Assembly (NCBI GenBank): GCA_025531455.1
Contig: JAMYHL010000004.1
Span: 310,001-374,000 of the forward strand
Length of the DNA: 64,000 nucleotides
Direction of reading: 5' to 3'
Source: Apiotrichum sp. Y4204
Taxonomy: Eukaryota > Basidiomycota > Tremellomycetes > Trichosporonales > Trichosporonaceae
Every line of letters begins with the position of its first letter. Positions within the stretch are counted from its first letter, which is position 1. Below, piece by piece: positions 50,135 to 61,856 of this stretch. Both the position numbers and the translations under genes were made by a program. The notes beneath the pieces were generated by a model. The model was not told where the DNA came from, did not search any database, and saw only the letters and a list, made by a program, of their open reading frames with translations.

Positions 50135-50734
50135 TGTGGTTGCGAGTCCGGCTCTTTTTTGGTGTGTTGTGGGAATGAGATGAAGAGAGGAAGGGGGAGT
50201 GTTGATAGATGGTATCGGTTGTCCCCTTGTCCTTTTTTTTGTATTACACACGAAAGAGAGAGGAAAAAGATGACACTTGTTCCACATCGTCAGTGCCCAG
50301 TGCGCCCAGGCGACAACCACCACAGCAGCTGCCACCACGGGACCTGCCACTCCTCCGCCCAGCGTGCTCCAAAGCTCCAGAGCCAGGGACCAGGGGTAAC
50401 TGCTCCCCTTGCTCGTATGGGGTGGCCAAAATGTGTGCAGAATCTAGTCCGTAATGACACATCATTACCCAAAAATCCGCCGCCTTGCGCTGGTGCCTGC
50501 TGCACGCTGGGCCACGGGCCACGGGGCCACACCATTGTGTTCGGTCCTCCACCACTCCACCTCCCATTCTGGCGCCGCTGTGTGTTCAACGTCCGACGTC
50601 GTCAAAAGTTGGACCATCTCGTGCTCGAGCGTCACTCAAAAATACCACCTAGGTGTATGCGCCTCCTCTTCTCCTCTCCCCTCTCCCGCACTTCATTCCT
50701 CCGTCCCACGCAGTGCATCCCGTTCGCCCGCGCC
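50135..50734. promoter_or_regulatory. Divergent promoter of SUP35 and ARC1
   Basis: 600 bp between the two ATGs. Just upstream of the SUP35 start lies TTTTTT(T)G sequence and a GTATTACA element near 50240; the ARC1 side is C/T-rich (CTCCTCTTCTCC near 50660). Both genes belong to the translation machinery, so coordinated control is plausible but not shown. Confidence 0.45.
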
Positions 50735-51969
50735 ATGTCCGACATTGCCCAGTTTGTCGCCGCAGCCAAGAAGGCCGACCCCGCCCTCGCCGGTCCCGAG
50801 AAGGAGCACGCCGCCATCCAGAAGGCCGAGGCCGGTGCCGAGGCCAGCGCGTCAAACATCAAGGTCAGTTAACTTCTGCAGCTCGACTGACGAGCGCAGT
50901 CGCTCAACGACACCCTTCTGCCCATCACCTACCTCGTCGGAAGCGCGCCGACGACCGCCGACGTCGCCCTCTACTGCCGCCTCCACCCGGCAATGGTACG
51001 TCACACGACTGGAACATGTGTGCTGATAGCAGGCCGGTGCCCCCGCTGGTCAACACCCCGAGCACCCCGCTGTCCTCCGCTACTTCCTGCACGTCCAGGA
51101 GCTTGCTGCCGTCCAGGCCGCGCAGAAGGAGCTTCCCAATGCCTTCCCTCCTGTTGACATCGATGTCGCCTCCCTCCCTGCCCCGCCGCGCGCCGCTCCG
51201 GCGCCGAAGGTGAAGAAGGAAAAGAAGGACAAGGCTGCCGCTCCCGAGGGTGCTGCTGCCGAGGGCAAGAAGGAGAAGAAGGACAAGAAGGACAAGGCCG
51301 CTCCCGCCGAGGGTGCTGCCGCCCAGCCCAAGGACGGCAAGAAGAAGGAGAAGAAGGAGAAGAAGGCTGCTGCCCCCGCTGCTCCTGCTACTCCTGCCGT
51401 TCCCCTCCCCTCCATGATTGACCTCCGCGTTGGCAAGGTCCTTGACGGTGGGTACCGTGACGATCACATAACCCACTAACTCCCCAGTCAAGCGGCACCC
51501 GGACGCCGACTCGCTGTACGTCGAGTCGATCGACGTCGGAGAGCCCGAGCCGCGCACGGTCTGCTCGGGTCTCGTCAAGTACATGACCGAGGACGAGATC
51601 CGTGGCGCGACGATCATCGTCGTGTGCAACCTCAAGCCGGTGACGATGCGTGGTGTCAAGTCGTTTGCTATGCTTCTCTGCGCGTCGTCCAAGGACGGCA
51701 AGGACGGTGGTGTCGAGTTTGTCCTCCCGCCCGCGGGTGCCCAGGCCGGCGACCGCGTCTACTTTGAGGGCGAGAAATACGAGAACGCGACCCCCGAGCC
51801 GGTGCTCAACCCCAAGAAGAAGGTGTTCGAGACGATCCAGCCCAACTTCACCACCCTCGACAACCTCGAGGCATGCTGGATCGACCCCGAGACCAAGGAG
51901 GTGCACCGCATCCGCACCAAGGACGGCGTCTGCAAGGCCAAGTCGTTCAAGAATGCCAACCTCTCGTAA
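50735..51969 (+). CDS. ARC1: Arc1/AIMP1-type tRNA-binding aminoacyl-tRNA synthetase cofactor (373 aa, four exons)
   Basis: Exons 50735-50863, 50900-50995, 51033-51447 and 51488-51969, introns 36-40 nt; frames close to 373 aa. The N-terminal part (SLNDTLLPITYLVGSAPTTADVALYC...HPAVLRYFLHVQEL) resembles the GST-C-like domain with which Arc1 docks Met- and Glu-tRNA synthetases. The middle is Lys/Ala-rich (KKEKKDKAAA). The C-terminal 170 residues are a tRNA-binding OB fold plus EMAPII-like extension: IDLRVGKVLDVKRHPDADSLYVE, RTVCSGLVKYMT, NLKPVTMRGVKSFAMLL. The family delivers tRNA to cytosolic synthetases. An in-frame ATG 26 codons upstream (50657) would add an Arg/Ser/Leu-rich presequence; see findings. 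The chosen start is the one matching MSDIAQFVAAAKK, with GCCATGTCC context. Confidence 0.92.
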
Positions 51970-52844
51970 TGTGGTCGCTGCCGCTAGATTAGAAGGGGTT
52001 GAGGGGGAGTCGGGATCTATGAGCTGGAGCCCAGAGATAGACACATGGGTGTGCATGCATTTCCTTGGCATGTAACGTGAGATGTAGAGCTGCAAGTGCA
52101 TACAGCAGCAAGCACCGTTAAGCAACGGCATGGAGCAGCAGGCAATGTCGAGCATCAATTCGTCAATGACACCAGGTTGCTCTTGGGGGTGCCGATTGTG
52201 AAGAACAGTGGCTGTCTTCCATGACTGTCAGACATCTGGCTTTCTCTCGCCCTCTTCTCCTCTTCTCCACAATCCCTTTTCGCCCCCTCCCTCAGCAGCG
52301 CTAGATTTGTAAGGGGCGGGCGGCCTCTAGACCCTTCTAGCTTCTAAGCTTCAAACGTGCCGCGGACGTAGATCACTGGGCGTAAATTGGTCGGATCGGC
52401 GAACGCGCCGAGAAGGCCACCCCTGGGGCGTGCTGATCAACCCACGCGTCAGATCATGTCAGACGACCACTCCCAAGCTCTCCCCCCAGGCTCCCCCGGT
52501 GCGATCTGCGCTGTACGCTGATCTTTTGCCACCCTAATCTCTTTATCTTTGCTGCCCAATTGTCGGTGGCTACGGATTCTCGGGTCTGGTTTTTGCTATC
52601 AATGACGGCATACCGCCACTCTCGTCCGCCACTCCAACTTCTGTACTGAGCCAACTGTTCAATCATGATTTCACAACGATGCATGCCCTCAGGCGGATGT
52701 ACATATGCAGTGATATTGTGTCGTCGCTCTCCTAGTGTCCGGGGGGATGAGTGGCGTGTTTCGTCCGTGCGATGAATATCGCTTCCGTTCTAGGGCGTTA
52801 TGTAGGCAATGCGGGAGAAAGAATGTCCTGGGATGAAAGGTCGA
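51970..52844. other. Intergenic region between convergent ARC1 and UAP1 genes
   Basis: 875 bp of 3' flanks with no supported gene. Frames in it have no protein resemblance. Confidence 0.5.
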
Positions 52845-54848
52845 TTAGAGATCCGCAGGGGAGCCAATGACAGTGGTCGCGGTGAAGTTCTTGCCCTTGA
52901 CAGCCTCTAGGTTCTCGCCAGCGTAGGTGACCTCCGGGAGGACTTCGACCTCGGCGCCGTCGGCAATCGTGGCACCGGCGGCAAGCAGCCAGCGGCGCTG
53001 CTGGGCGAGCAGGTCGCGGCGCGAGGTCTCGGGGCTGTCGGCCTTGGATCCGGGGGCGTTCTTAAGGGGCGAGAACTCCTCGGCACGGTCGACCTCGAGC
53101 ACGACGAGGTTGCGGGTGTAGGGGAAGACGTCGAAGACGAAGAGCTCGAGCTTCATGCCGTTGGGCTCGGTCGGCTTGATGAGCTCGCCAGTCGTGACGT
53201 CAACGTTGGCAATCTTCTTGCGCGCAATGTGGAAGGCCATCTTGCGCTCCATCGCCTCGACGGTGTCAAGGAAGTCGGTGGTGTAGAAGTGGTTGGCGAT
53301 GTTGCCGGCCCAGTAAGCGAGGCGGCCACTGGCGTCAAGCAGCTCGGAGTTCTCCTGCGAAAGCTCAGAGTACTCAATGACAGCGTAGCCATCGCCGCGC
53401 TGGGCAAGGACACCGACCGACTCGGTGGGGATCGTCTTGCGGACGACCTTGGCACCAACCGCCGCCTCACGCTCAATGCAGCAGCCGATGAAGACGGGGT
53501 CGGCAACCTTGACGAGGCAGTTGTCGACACAGTAGGCGTGGATGTACTTGATACCACGAGCGCGAAGGTCCGTGAGAACAGTGGTATTGTCGCCAGGGGC
53601 AAGAGGGCGGCGGAGGGCCGCATAGAGGCCACCGTTACCGTCAGGAGCGGTGAAGAGGCTCGACTGCGAGGCAAGGAGGAGCTTGCCATCGTTCGAGAGC
53701 GCGGGAAGGACACCTAGAGGAGTCAGTACATGTAACGTGGAGGTGAACTCCTTTCAGGGAGAATGATGTGAACGTAGTCCGAGGAAGTGGGAGGTTAGGC
53801 AGCGTCATCTCAGTCGACGATCCCACTGGCAGCCATCAATCACGGGCGCAGCGAGGCCACAAGCTCCAATCTGCGCCTGCGCGGGGATAAACCCGGTGGC
53901 CCCTGTTCAAGTCAAAGCCTTCAGAGTGGCCTTTCTGAGGTTGTATGTGCTGAGGCACGTATGCTGAATCAAAGAAGAAAGAAGTGCAAATGGTGTACAA
54001 GTCACTCAGAAAGGAGTGACCAGCCACCGATATTGCTTTTGGAAAGCAACGTGCTCCTTCCTCAGGTGGCTCGGTGGCCAGCAGCGGCCCATCCGCATGC
54101 GATTGATCCTTTCCGTCGACACCACTCCCGTCACACTGGACTCACCCTGCTCGAAGAAGATGACATTGTCGGGGTTGAGGCCAAACCAGTTGCACTTCTT
54201 GAAGTAGGCGACGGTCTCAGGGCGGGTCGGGCCGGAGGTCATGACGTACCAGCGGATGTGGACATCGTCGGCACTCTTTCCAGTGGCAGCAGCAGCGAGG
54301 GCCGCAAGGCGCTTGATACGAGCGGCCTGGTACTGGAAGAGGCTACGGCCCGAGGGAAGCTGGATGTCGTACATGCCCTTGGGGCTGCTCGAGCCGAGAC
54401 GCGAGCCCTGTCCTCCAGCCATGAGGAGGACGGCGACGGTGCCGTCGGCAATGGCCTTGAGGCCAATGTCGCGCCAACGCTTCTCGTCCTCGGCGTTGTC
54501 GATGACAGAAGCACATGCGCTCTCCGGGAGAGGGGAGACCTCCTGGAAACCGGGCGAGGGAGTGCGCGAGTGGTCATGCCCGACAAAGCCTGGTGTCGGG
54601 GCGGAAAGCTGTGCCGGGGTAGTCTCACCCTCAGAGGCGGCGGGGGCCTCGGCAGCAACGGCGTTCCTGTAGATACGGTTCACGCGCTGGACGTCAATGG
54701 CCGCGAGCTGCGCGGCAAACGACGCCTGGTCCTCCGGAGAGAGCTTGTCCCAGAAAGCGAAGACGTGGCCCTGTCCGGCGGCGTCGTAGACAGAGCGGAT
54801 CGCCTCGATGTCGATGGCGCCGTTGGCGGAGCCGTTCGTAGCAGTCAT
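52845..54848 (-). CDS. UAP1: UDP-N-acetylglucosamine pyrophosphorylase (523 aa, two exons)
   Basis: Makes UDP-GlcNAc from UTP and GlcNAc-1-phosphate, the precursor of chitin, N-glycans and GPI anchors; S. cerevisiae name QRI1/UAP1. Exons 54146-54848 and 52845-53713 (G|GT) give 523 aa, a normal length. Features: AFWDKLSPEDQ near residue 31; the nucleotide-binding LMAGGQGSRLGSSSPKG (about 141-157), YVMTSG, FFEQG-VLPAL across the splice, GNGGLYAAL, IKYIHAYCVDNCLVKVADP, KVVRKTIPTESVGVLAQR, AGNIANHFYTTDFL, FVFDVFPYT and EEFSPLKNAPG. A Ser/Thr/Pro-rich loop (about residues 75-110) is inserted before the catalytic core. The single intron is 432 nt, unusually long here. Confidence 0.95.
53714..54145 (-). 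other. 432-nt intron of UAP1
   Basis: Donor GTGAGT at 54145 and acceptor CTCCTCTAG at 53714. No exon is missing, since FFEQG joins VLPAL as in the family. The content is unremarkable by eye: no snoRNA box pair or long open frame. Length about tenfold above most introns in the window. Confidence 0.75.
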
Positions 54849-57413
54849 ATTTCTTATCGTGACGGTCGTTGGTGAAAGGGGAGTGAAAGCTGGCGAGAGG
54901 GACGGCCAGCGGAGAGTGTTGTTTATTTGGGTTTTTAGAAGATGCCGAGTGAGGGCTGGGACGATAAGCTGGTAGCGAAACAGGACGCGACAGAAAGATG
55001 TGTATAAAGATGGAGAGAAGAGAGAGCGAAAGACAACGGGAGATGATAGAGGAGAGAACTGAAACGTGTTCGAAGAGGGTTGCGACACAACTGGGCCAAG
55101 GCAAAGGAAGGACAAGCCAAAGGGCAAAGGAGGGTTGGTGGTGGTGTGTGTGTGGGTTTGTACACAAATCTCCACTCCAGAGGGGTGGGTGGCCCAACAG
55201 TTGTGCCAGGATATCCCAGGAGTCCCCAGGGCAGCGGTGCGCGCTATTGTCCGTCCCGCCATCAACGCGGCGCCGGGCGTGGCGCGCGCGGCAGCCTCGG
55301 CACTGCTTCCCTTTGGGTCTTGGCCCTTTTGCTGCCACGCACAGCACGCACACGGAAGCAGATTGTGAAATCCCAGGCGCGCGGCGCGTAGGCACGTAGC
55401 GCGCAAAGGATCGAAACCTGATCCACCACCCCATGGAACGCCGACTTTTCACGGCCAAAGCGTATGAGCAGAGCTTGATCCCGGAGATAAGCCGGTATGC
55501 TCCGGGAGTGAATCAGAATCAGACACGGGCTTTGGCACTGCCGCCGGGTCACTGATCACTGCAGAGCTACTGCTGTACGGGAAAGCCAGCTGTGCTGCCC
55601 AAGTAGTGCACTGCTTCCACAACGGGCGTTCTCCCACAGCCATCGAACAGACCAACTAGCCAACTGCCTTTTCCGTTCGCAGGATCGCAGGGCCGTGCCA
55701 CACATTTCATCCCTGCAGCTGTGCACGGGCATCTCTGAATGCTAGCCTCGCAAAAAGAAGCAAACTGAGTTTTCACTACTCCTGTCGATCCTTTTGAAGA
55801 TCCAGAAGATCCAGAACCATCTGATCATCCGGGGGGTCATCATCATCATGGATCGTGAATCGTGGATCAGGGGCTGCCACGTTGCGACGTTCCTGAATAT
55901 GCACAGGGATTGTGACACGAAAGGGCAGAGGGGTCACCAACAATCACGCTCAGATCGATCGGGGCCAAGTCGGAGACATACGGCAATGTCACTCAATGTG
56001 AGTTCCCGACTCCGGCGTGTTCCATTTCCTGCTGTTTACAACCAAATCCATAATTTCGTGTCCGAGATCTAGCTGTAGCTGTTGCTTCCTCACCATGCTT
56101 TGTATCGCTACCCCACTGAGTGTGCGCTAGGAGCCCTCTCTGTTGTACGACACTACGGTCATCGTCTTCAACATCACACATTCACATACCAGACATTTTG
56201 CCCCAAATATGTCTTGATCTGCAATGAACCGCTGGAGACAAGCTGACAGGTTCAACAGCTTGAGCGAGCTGAGGACGCAAACGATGGACACCGCCTTCAA
56301 GAGTGGTCTCTGTCCGGTACTCGAGGTCAGCTCGTTAAATCCCCAAGTCGCGGGGCACAGCTGAAGAAAGCTCAGCTAGAGCACTGCCACTTCGGCTAGC
56401 AAGTATACGGGCGTTAGAGTCCACCCATCTGTTTGATCGCGCGATTAATTGACCATTTCAATCCGCGGTACCGACCTGGTCCGATGAATAGAGATTTAAC
56501 CATGCGCCGGACCGAGACAGTCACCAAAGCGACCATACTCCTGGCATGCGCTCCTGGAGGATATGTTTGGGTGGACGCGTCTGAACCCGGCCAGGAACGC
56601 GTCTCAACCCCCGTGATTTATTTCTCGACCAGACTGACGCAGTGTTGCTTGTCAGATACGATTCTTTTATGATCTTCCGGCTTTGAGATAGAAGCAAGGC
56701 TCGCTTCTTTGTCACTTACAGGCTCCCTTGGAAACCATCATCACTTGTGTGAACCACCGGAATCAACTTCTCATTTGAGCGAGTTGTCCAGTCTTGCCGG
56801 CTGGGACTCTGACTTTACGTCGGGCCAGTGTCGGTTTTCCAAAGCACGAGGTCCAGTGCACTCCATCACTTCACTCCGTGAATGAGACAATTGGGTGTCC
56901 ACCAGAGCCACCCGCCACTCTACGTCGGTCTTTCCGCCGGACATTCCACTGTCCTGTTGTGAATTCGGCTTTCCAGACGCGTCGAGTCAGCTACGGGTCC
57001 GCGGACGACACCATGATCTGACATCCAGTCCAGCCAAAAACTTTGGGGAACCTTGGGTACGAGCGCCCCATCACATTGGGCGACCGTTCGGAACTGAATA
57101 GTTTAACAGTGTCGACTCCCACCGCAGCCCGTCGAACGTCGACAACGGATGGATCCCACACCGGCACAACGCCGGCGAACAATGCTTTCTGGCAGTGTGT
57201 CTTGCAAGCACTAGTTGTCAAACTGTCGAAAACATAAAAAATACAGTCCATCGATTCACCGGCCACCAATCATCGCACTTCTAGTCCGTCACCATGCTTC
57301 ACCACCACTTTTTCACCTTAGTGCCGCACTCACTACTCCTCTCCACACTAACCACCTCCTCGATGCCGATCCTCACCATTCTTGTTGCATCTCCAGATCG
57401 TGTTTTCAACGCT
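54849..57413. other. Intergenic region between UAP1 and tRNA-Met
   Basis: About 2.6 kb. The first 300-500 bp are the UAP1 leader and promoter. No gene supported in the rest. A 79-codon plus-strand frame at 56433-56672 has a faint resemblance to a retroelement RNase H segment; see findings. Confidence 0.45.
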
Positions 57414-57484
57414 GCCCCCTTAGTTTAATGGTAAAACGAAGGTCTCATAATCCTCAGCCCTCAGTTCGATTCTGAGAGGGGGCA
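57414..57484 (+). tRNA. tRNA-Met, elongator (anticodon CAT)
   Basis: The acceptor GCCCCCT (57414-57420) pairs with AGGGGGC (57477-57483), then discriminator A. Box A TTTAATGG in the D arm (GTTT/AAAC), anticodon loop CTCATAA, T arm CTCAG-TTCGATT-CTGAG. The T31-T39 mismatch next to the loop is also found in yeast elongator tRNA-Met, and the acceptor lacks the A1-T72 pair of initiators. No intron and no encoded CCA. The 27-43 pair is also unmatched (A-C). Confidence 0.9.
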
Positions 57485-57784
57485 AGCATGAAGCTTCTAG
57501 CGTCTCGAGTTGGACAGCGACGACAGGCGTGGAAGCCTTTTTGAGAAAGATGGAAATGCCTAGGATGGAGATCGCCGAGATGAGCTCGAGCTGGTCGGAT
57601 CGAGGCCCGGAGGATTGCGACCGCGACAGTTTTCGGAGTGGAGGGCCGGACTTGGACCAGCTTGGACATTAACAGTGAGGGCAGCTACACAGGTTGACGA
57701 GGGAGGTATCTCATATGCATCATTGCTGCCAGTACGTGGCCACAGCTATTATACAGTGCCTCCCTTTGTAGCAATACTGCATCA
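57485..57784. other. Spacer between tRNA-Met and the YVC1-type gene
   Basis: 300 bp with a CTCGAG-rich segment after the tRNA; it contains the 3' flank of the channel gene. Nothing else seen. Confidence 0.4.
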
Positions 57785-60700
57785 TCAGAGGTCATCGTCA
57801 AAGGTATCATGCGGCTCCTCCCGACGTGGTCCACACCTCATTCCAGGCCGCATAATTATGCTGCTGTCGCCCTGAGTCTGATTCTGATTGGCACTGAGCT
57901 GGGCGGCCAAAATCTGCTCAAGGAGAGTCTCCATACGTTTCTGGCGTTCCTCGAGCTTGGCCATCGCGGCAACCTGGACGATGGAGTCTTGGTCGGCGGC
58001 ACCCGCTTCTTCCATCGCCTCGAGGAGCTCGGACGCAGTCATCGGCTTGCCCTCGCGGCCACTAGCCTTCAAACCTGGGGCGGCAGCGACCGCAGTCGGT
58101 TTAAGACGCGGAGAAGGGACGGCCACTTTGTTTGCTGAGGACGTGCGCCTGAGGCCTGATTTTTCCGTTTTCTCGCCACCGGACTGCCTGCGAGTCGGGG
58201 CCGGGGGCTTCTCTTTCTTCTCAGGCTCATCCGCACGCTGCTTTTCAGGTGAAGGAGATGGGGACTGAATGACGGGAACGCCTGTTTCGGATGGCAGTTG
58301 CTTGGTACTGCTAGTCGGAGAGAGTAGGGAAGTAGGACTCGCTACTGGGCGACTCTCAAACGACACAGTACGAGAACGAGGGGCGTTTTGCGCTGGGAAC
58401 TGAACCGACGGCTTCTTGGGGCTTTCCGGTGCCAATTCTGCTGCGCCAACACGAGGGCTATTCACCGCCGAGCTCGATGCAGATGCATTGTCTTCCAGGA
58501 TAGGCGGGATCGAAGGAGCCTTGATCGGCGGCCGCGCAGTCCCTCGTGGGTCAATGCTGCCATAGGAGTTGGTGTTGACACTGGCTGATAGCCCACTCCC
58601 ACTTCCACCACTTGACAAACGATTACGTTGAAGTGGAGAAGAACCCATACCGGGCAGCGCCGATGATGTCGCGGGTAGCGAACCCACTGCGACAGTCGAC
58701 CGGCGGGTGGCGAGATTGTCGTCAGGGGAGCGCACGAACAGTTGGGCGAGCGGACTCGGACCATAGAAGCTGGCATTACGGGGGCCCAGTCGGGGCAAAG
58801 GGCCGGGAGGGGGCACGGATCCCGCACCTGTGGTTGAGGGGGGATTCAAAATGACGGAGAGTGAGTTGCGGCGCTTGCGTTGCGGTGTGGTATTGCTGTT
58901 GGAGACCGAACGCGTCAAAGAATTGGTTTCCTGATGAGAGTCTGCTGTGCTCGTACTTGGGATGCGGAAGTTCCCTTCAAGCGGAGATGTGGTGACTACG
59001 TGGTCAAACCGCTGGTCGGAACCTCCGGTCGCTTCCTCCTCGTCTTCGAAACAGTTCTCATCCACTTCTTGGCGCTCGTCATCGGGACCAGCATGGTCCC
59101 AGCCAGCGTAGAACGTCCCAAACTCGCGTTCGACCTCGAAGACGGCAGAAACATCCATTCGCGTGCCAACAATGCTTTCGAAGCCGGCTGTGATCAGCTG
59201 AGCAGCTGAAACCAATCAACCACTCACTTGCAAAAGTGATCTTGCCCACATAATGGTCACAGTAATCGCACACCCGCTCCCAGACGGACATGTTGCTGAA
59301 GTTCTGGCGTTCATAGAGTGAGATGATGAGAAGCACCGGAAGGTTGGTAAGGCGAATCATTGTGACTGCAGTTGAGTGATTGTTACAATACTGATTGACT
59401 CACCATTGACCTTGTGGAACCAGCGAGGGTTGAGAACGAAACTCAATGGATACAAGACGGTGAGGGCAATGAGGTTGAATGGCAGCTGGTAGCTGAATAC
59501 CGAGTCCGCTTTGACGCCCTCCACGGTAGCGACTGCCCTGCGGAACATGGACTCTGCACCAGCATCGGCGTTGATGACCGCGAAAGTATTACCAAGGATG
59601 GCAACGGCGACGGTGAGCAGAAGTGTATTGGAGAGGAAGGCGTAGATGACGATAAGGACAGGTCCGAGAAAAGGATGCAGTTGAGCTGCAGAAGTCAATG
59701 ATTGTTGTTACTGTGCGATGAGCCACTTACACGACGTAAGGAAACCGGTGGCATCGAGACCAAAGTAGATTTCCAACAGCCACCATGTGATCTCGCTGGG
59801 CTTGAAACTGATGGTTAGAGCATGGGTCGACGGAGAACTCACCGGCCCTCGCCAAGAGTGTACAGGGCGTACAAGAAGCCGAGGAAACAGATGATTCCGA
59901 CGGTCATAAGGACTACGGTAAGCAGATTGGCCGGTCCAGATATACCCACAAGCAAATTCCATCAACATGGACCTGATGCTGAGAATCATGAGGTTGTTGG
60001 CCAAAGTCATAAACACGAGGCGCGGGAAGATGAGGACGGCGCCTAGAAGGTCAGTAGTCTTTCCTAGTTTGACCCCTACCGATTGCGAGCAGATCAGCCC
60101 CAAAGCCCATGGCACTGGGGTTTACAAAGAAGTGCCCATATATACGAGCAAAGAACGAGAGAAGGAAGATGATCACAAAAATGAGATCGAAGCCGTTCAC
60201 GAGAGAGCTTGCAAAGACTACGCGTTAGGGAACAGCACAAGGTTGAACAACGCACCTTTCATGCCATGTTCACGAGTTGCAGCGATCTTATCGACCGAGA
60301 ACGCGACAGCATAGACCATGAAGACTGTCTCCCATGGCGTTATTTCCTGGTTCTTCAGCCTCTCAATGGCCACAATATAGAGGACAAAGAGGATGAGAAA
60401 GTTGCAGTACTCGAGAAGGGCGCGGATTCTGGGCACCTTGAGCCTGATGGTCAGCGTGAGTGAGCAGAGGTTATTCTTACCGATAGTGGTCCAAAACAGG
60501 GGCAGTATGAGGATTATAGATCTGGAGAGGGCGTTTCTTGTAATTCTGCTGTCAGCGTGTTCATCCTACAACTTACATCTTGGATCAGAGCATGGGTGCT
60601 GTGCGAGGAGTAAATGACCTTGCCGGTCCAGATACCCTCTGACACATTAGCGACGCTCACAGGGGCGCGAGGTACACTGACCGATAACCTTTTGGCACGA

Positions 60701-61856
60701 CGCAGATCTGATAAAGCGCTTGGAACTCGAGATGATTGCCATCTGACTTTGTGAGCAGGAACGCACGGCAGTCGACGAGCAATACCCACTTCGAGAGCTG
60801 TGCCCGAGTTCTCCAGCACCCCCTCTTCCTCCTCCTCCTTGCACCCATCAACGACCTCCTTGGGCGCACCAGCAAACATGCGCCACGAGGTGAGGAGTAC
60901 GGTCGCGAGTGGCAACGTGCGCTCGCTCCATCCGCGGAGAACACGCGTCGCGAGAATTTCGCATAGCGTCGCACGCGAGACGGAGAGCGTCGCGATTGAG
61001 AGCTTGTGGCTGTCGCTGATAAACTGAACTCTGTTGAGCAACAGGCAAAAGACTGGGAGTTAGTGGGCTGTTTGGTTGTGTGGGCGAAGACGCCGCGAGA
61101 GAAAAGTACTTGGCGGCTGTTCGGTGGGCCCGTGTCATATCGCCATTGCCATCATACCCCTCAGGACTCGACAGGCTCCACAACGGGCGCGGTGTACCCG
61201 GCAACACTCACTGACGGACGGGTTTCGCGCCGTGAGATACTTGTCCACAAGCGGCCTGCAATCAGCTCGTCTCCGTGCTGCTAGACGCACCGAATAATCG
61301 TGTACGTCGAGTCCGGGGCGATCAGTTGGTCATATGTTAGAGGGGTGTCTGATGTCAGTGATCAGTGGGTGGAGCGAGGCATGTGATCGTGCTGAGCCCG
61401 TGTACCCATGTGCGTGTCTGCGTGAGACGGGGAGCAGGGATCATATCATTGGCGCAGAGCTCGGGCCCCGTCTCAGAGCGGTGGTCCGTGGGTGCGTTTG
61501 AGGGGGACAGGTCCGATGTTCTGACAGCAAACGTACCAATATGAGCGACGATATCCACTCGGATCTCGTGCACGAGGGGGTAGACTTCGATCTGGCGTTA
61601 GAGCACGTATGGCGGGGCCGCGCGGAGGCTCTCTGGCTTTCACAGGTGCTGCACTCGGGTGGCAAGACGGAGCCGTGAGCCAAGTGCGGACTGGCTTCGC
61701 GACAATTTGAGCCCCACTCGACAGGCTCGGGTAGGTGGAGGTCGGCACCTGGCTGGGAACTTGGGAGCTGGTACGCACATCGCTGAAGTCTGGGGCCGTA
61801 TCCGGCGCTGCGAGGAGCGGTGTTCTCTCCGCCGTGTCCCCGTTCAGGCCAACCAT
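57785..61856 (-). CDS. YVC1: Yvc1-type vacuolar TRP cation channel (1025 aa, 16 exons)
   Basis: Fungal TRPY channel, which releases Ca2+ from the vacuole on osmotic stress. Exons: 61779-61856, 61537-61591, 61291-61348, 61212-61255, 60790-61052, 60682-60742, 60577-60638, 60481-60548, 60256-60443, 60080-60217, 59950-60042, 59843-59912, 59731-59807, 59404-59685, 59228-59365, 57785-59187; frames close to 1025 aa. The soluble N-terminus has RTPLLA, IEVYPLVHEIRVDIVAHI, PLVDKYLTARNPSV, FCLLLNRVQFISDS, RATLCEILATRVLRG and GIWTGKVIYSSHSTHALIQD, matching the fungal family block. Membrane segments run from YCNFLILFVLYIVAIERL through FDLIFVIIFLLSFFARIYG, PRLVFMTLANNLMILS and VGIICFLGFLYALYTL. The pore helix/loop lies around ITWWLLEIYFGLDATG, and the last helix is GPVLIVIYAFLSNTLLLTVAVAILG. 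A 460-residue Ser/Pro-rich cytosolic tail ends with a coiled coil (LEERQKRMETLLEQIL). NAGNAG acceptors at exon 8 allow a one-codon difference. Confidence 0.88.

Noticed and set aside
48074..50872. 932-codon open frame on the plus strand ending in the ARC1 first exon
   Set aside because: Mostly antisense to SUP35, for the same codon-bias reason. Only its last part, from 50657 or 50735, is real, as ARC1 exon 1.
59206..59227. 22-nt intron near the end of the channel gene's exon 15
   Set aside because: Too short to splice. A 40-nt intron (59188-59227) with a CTGAT branch site and CACAG acceptor also keeps the frame and was used instead.
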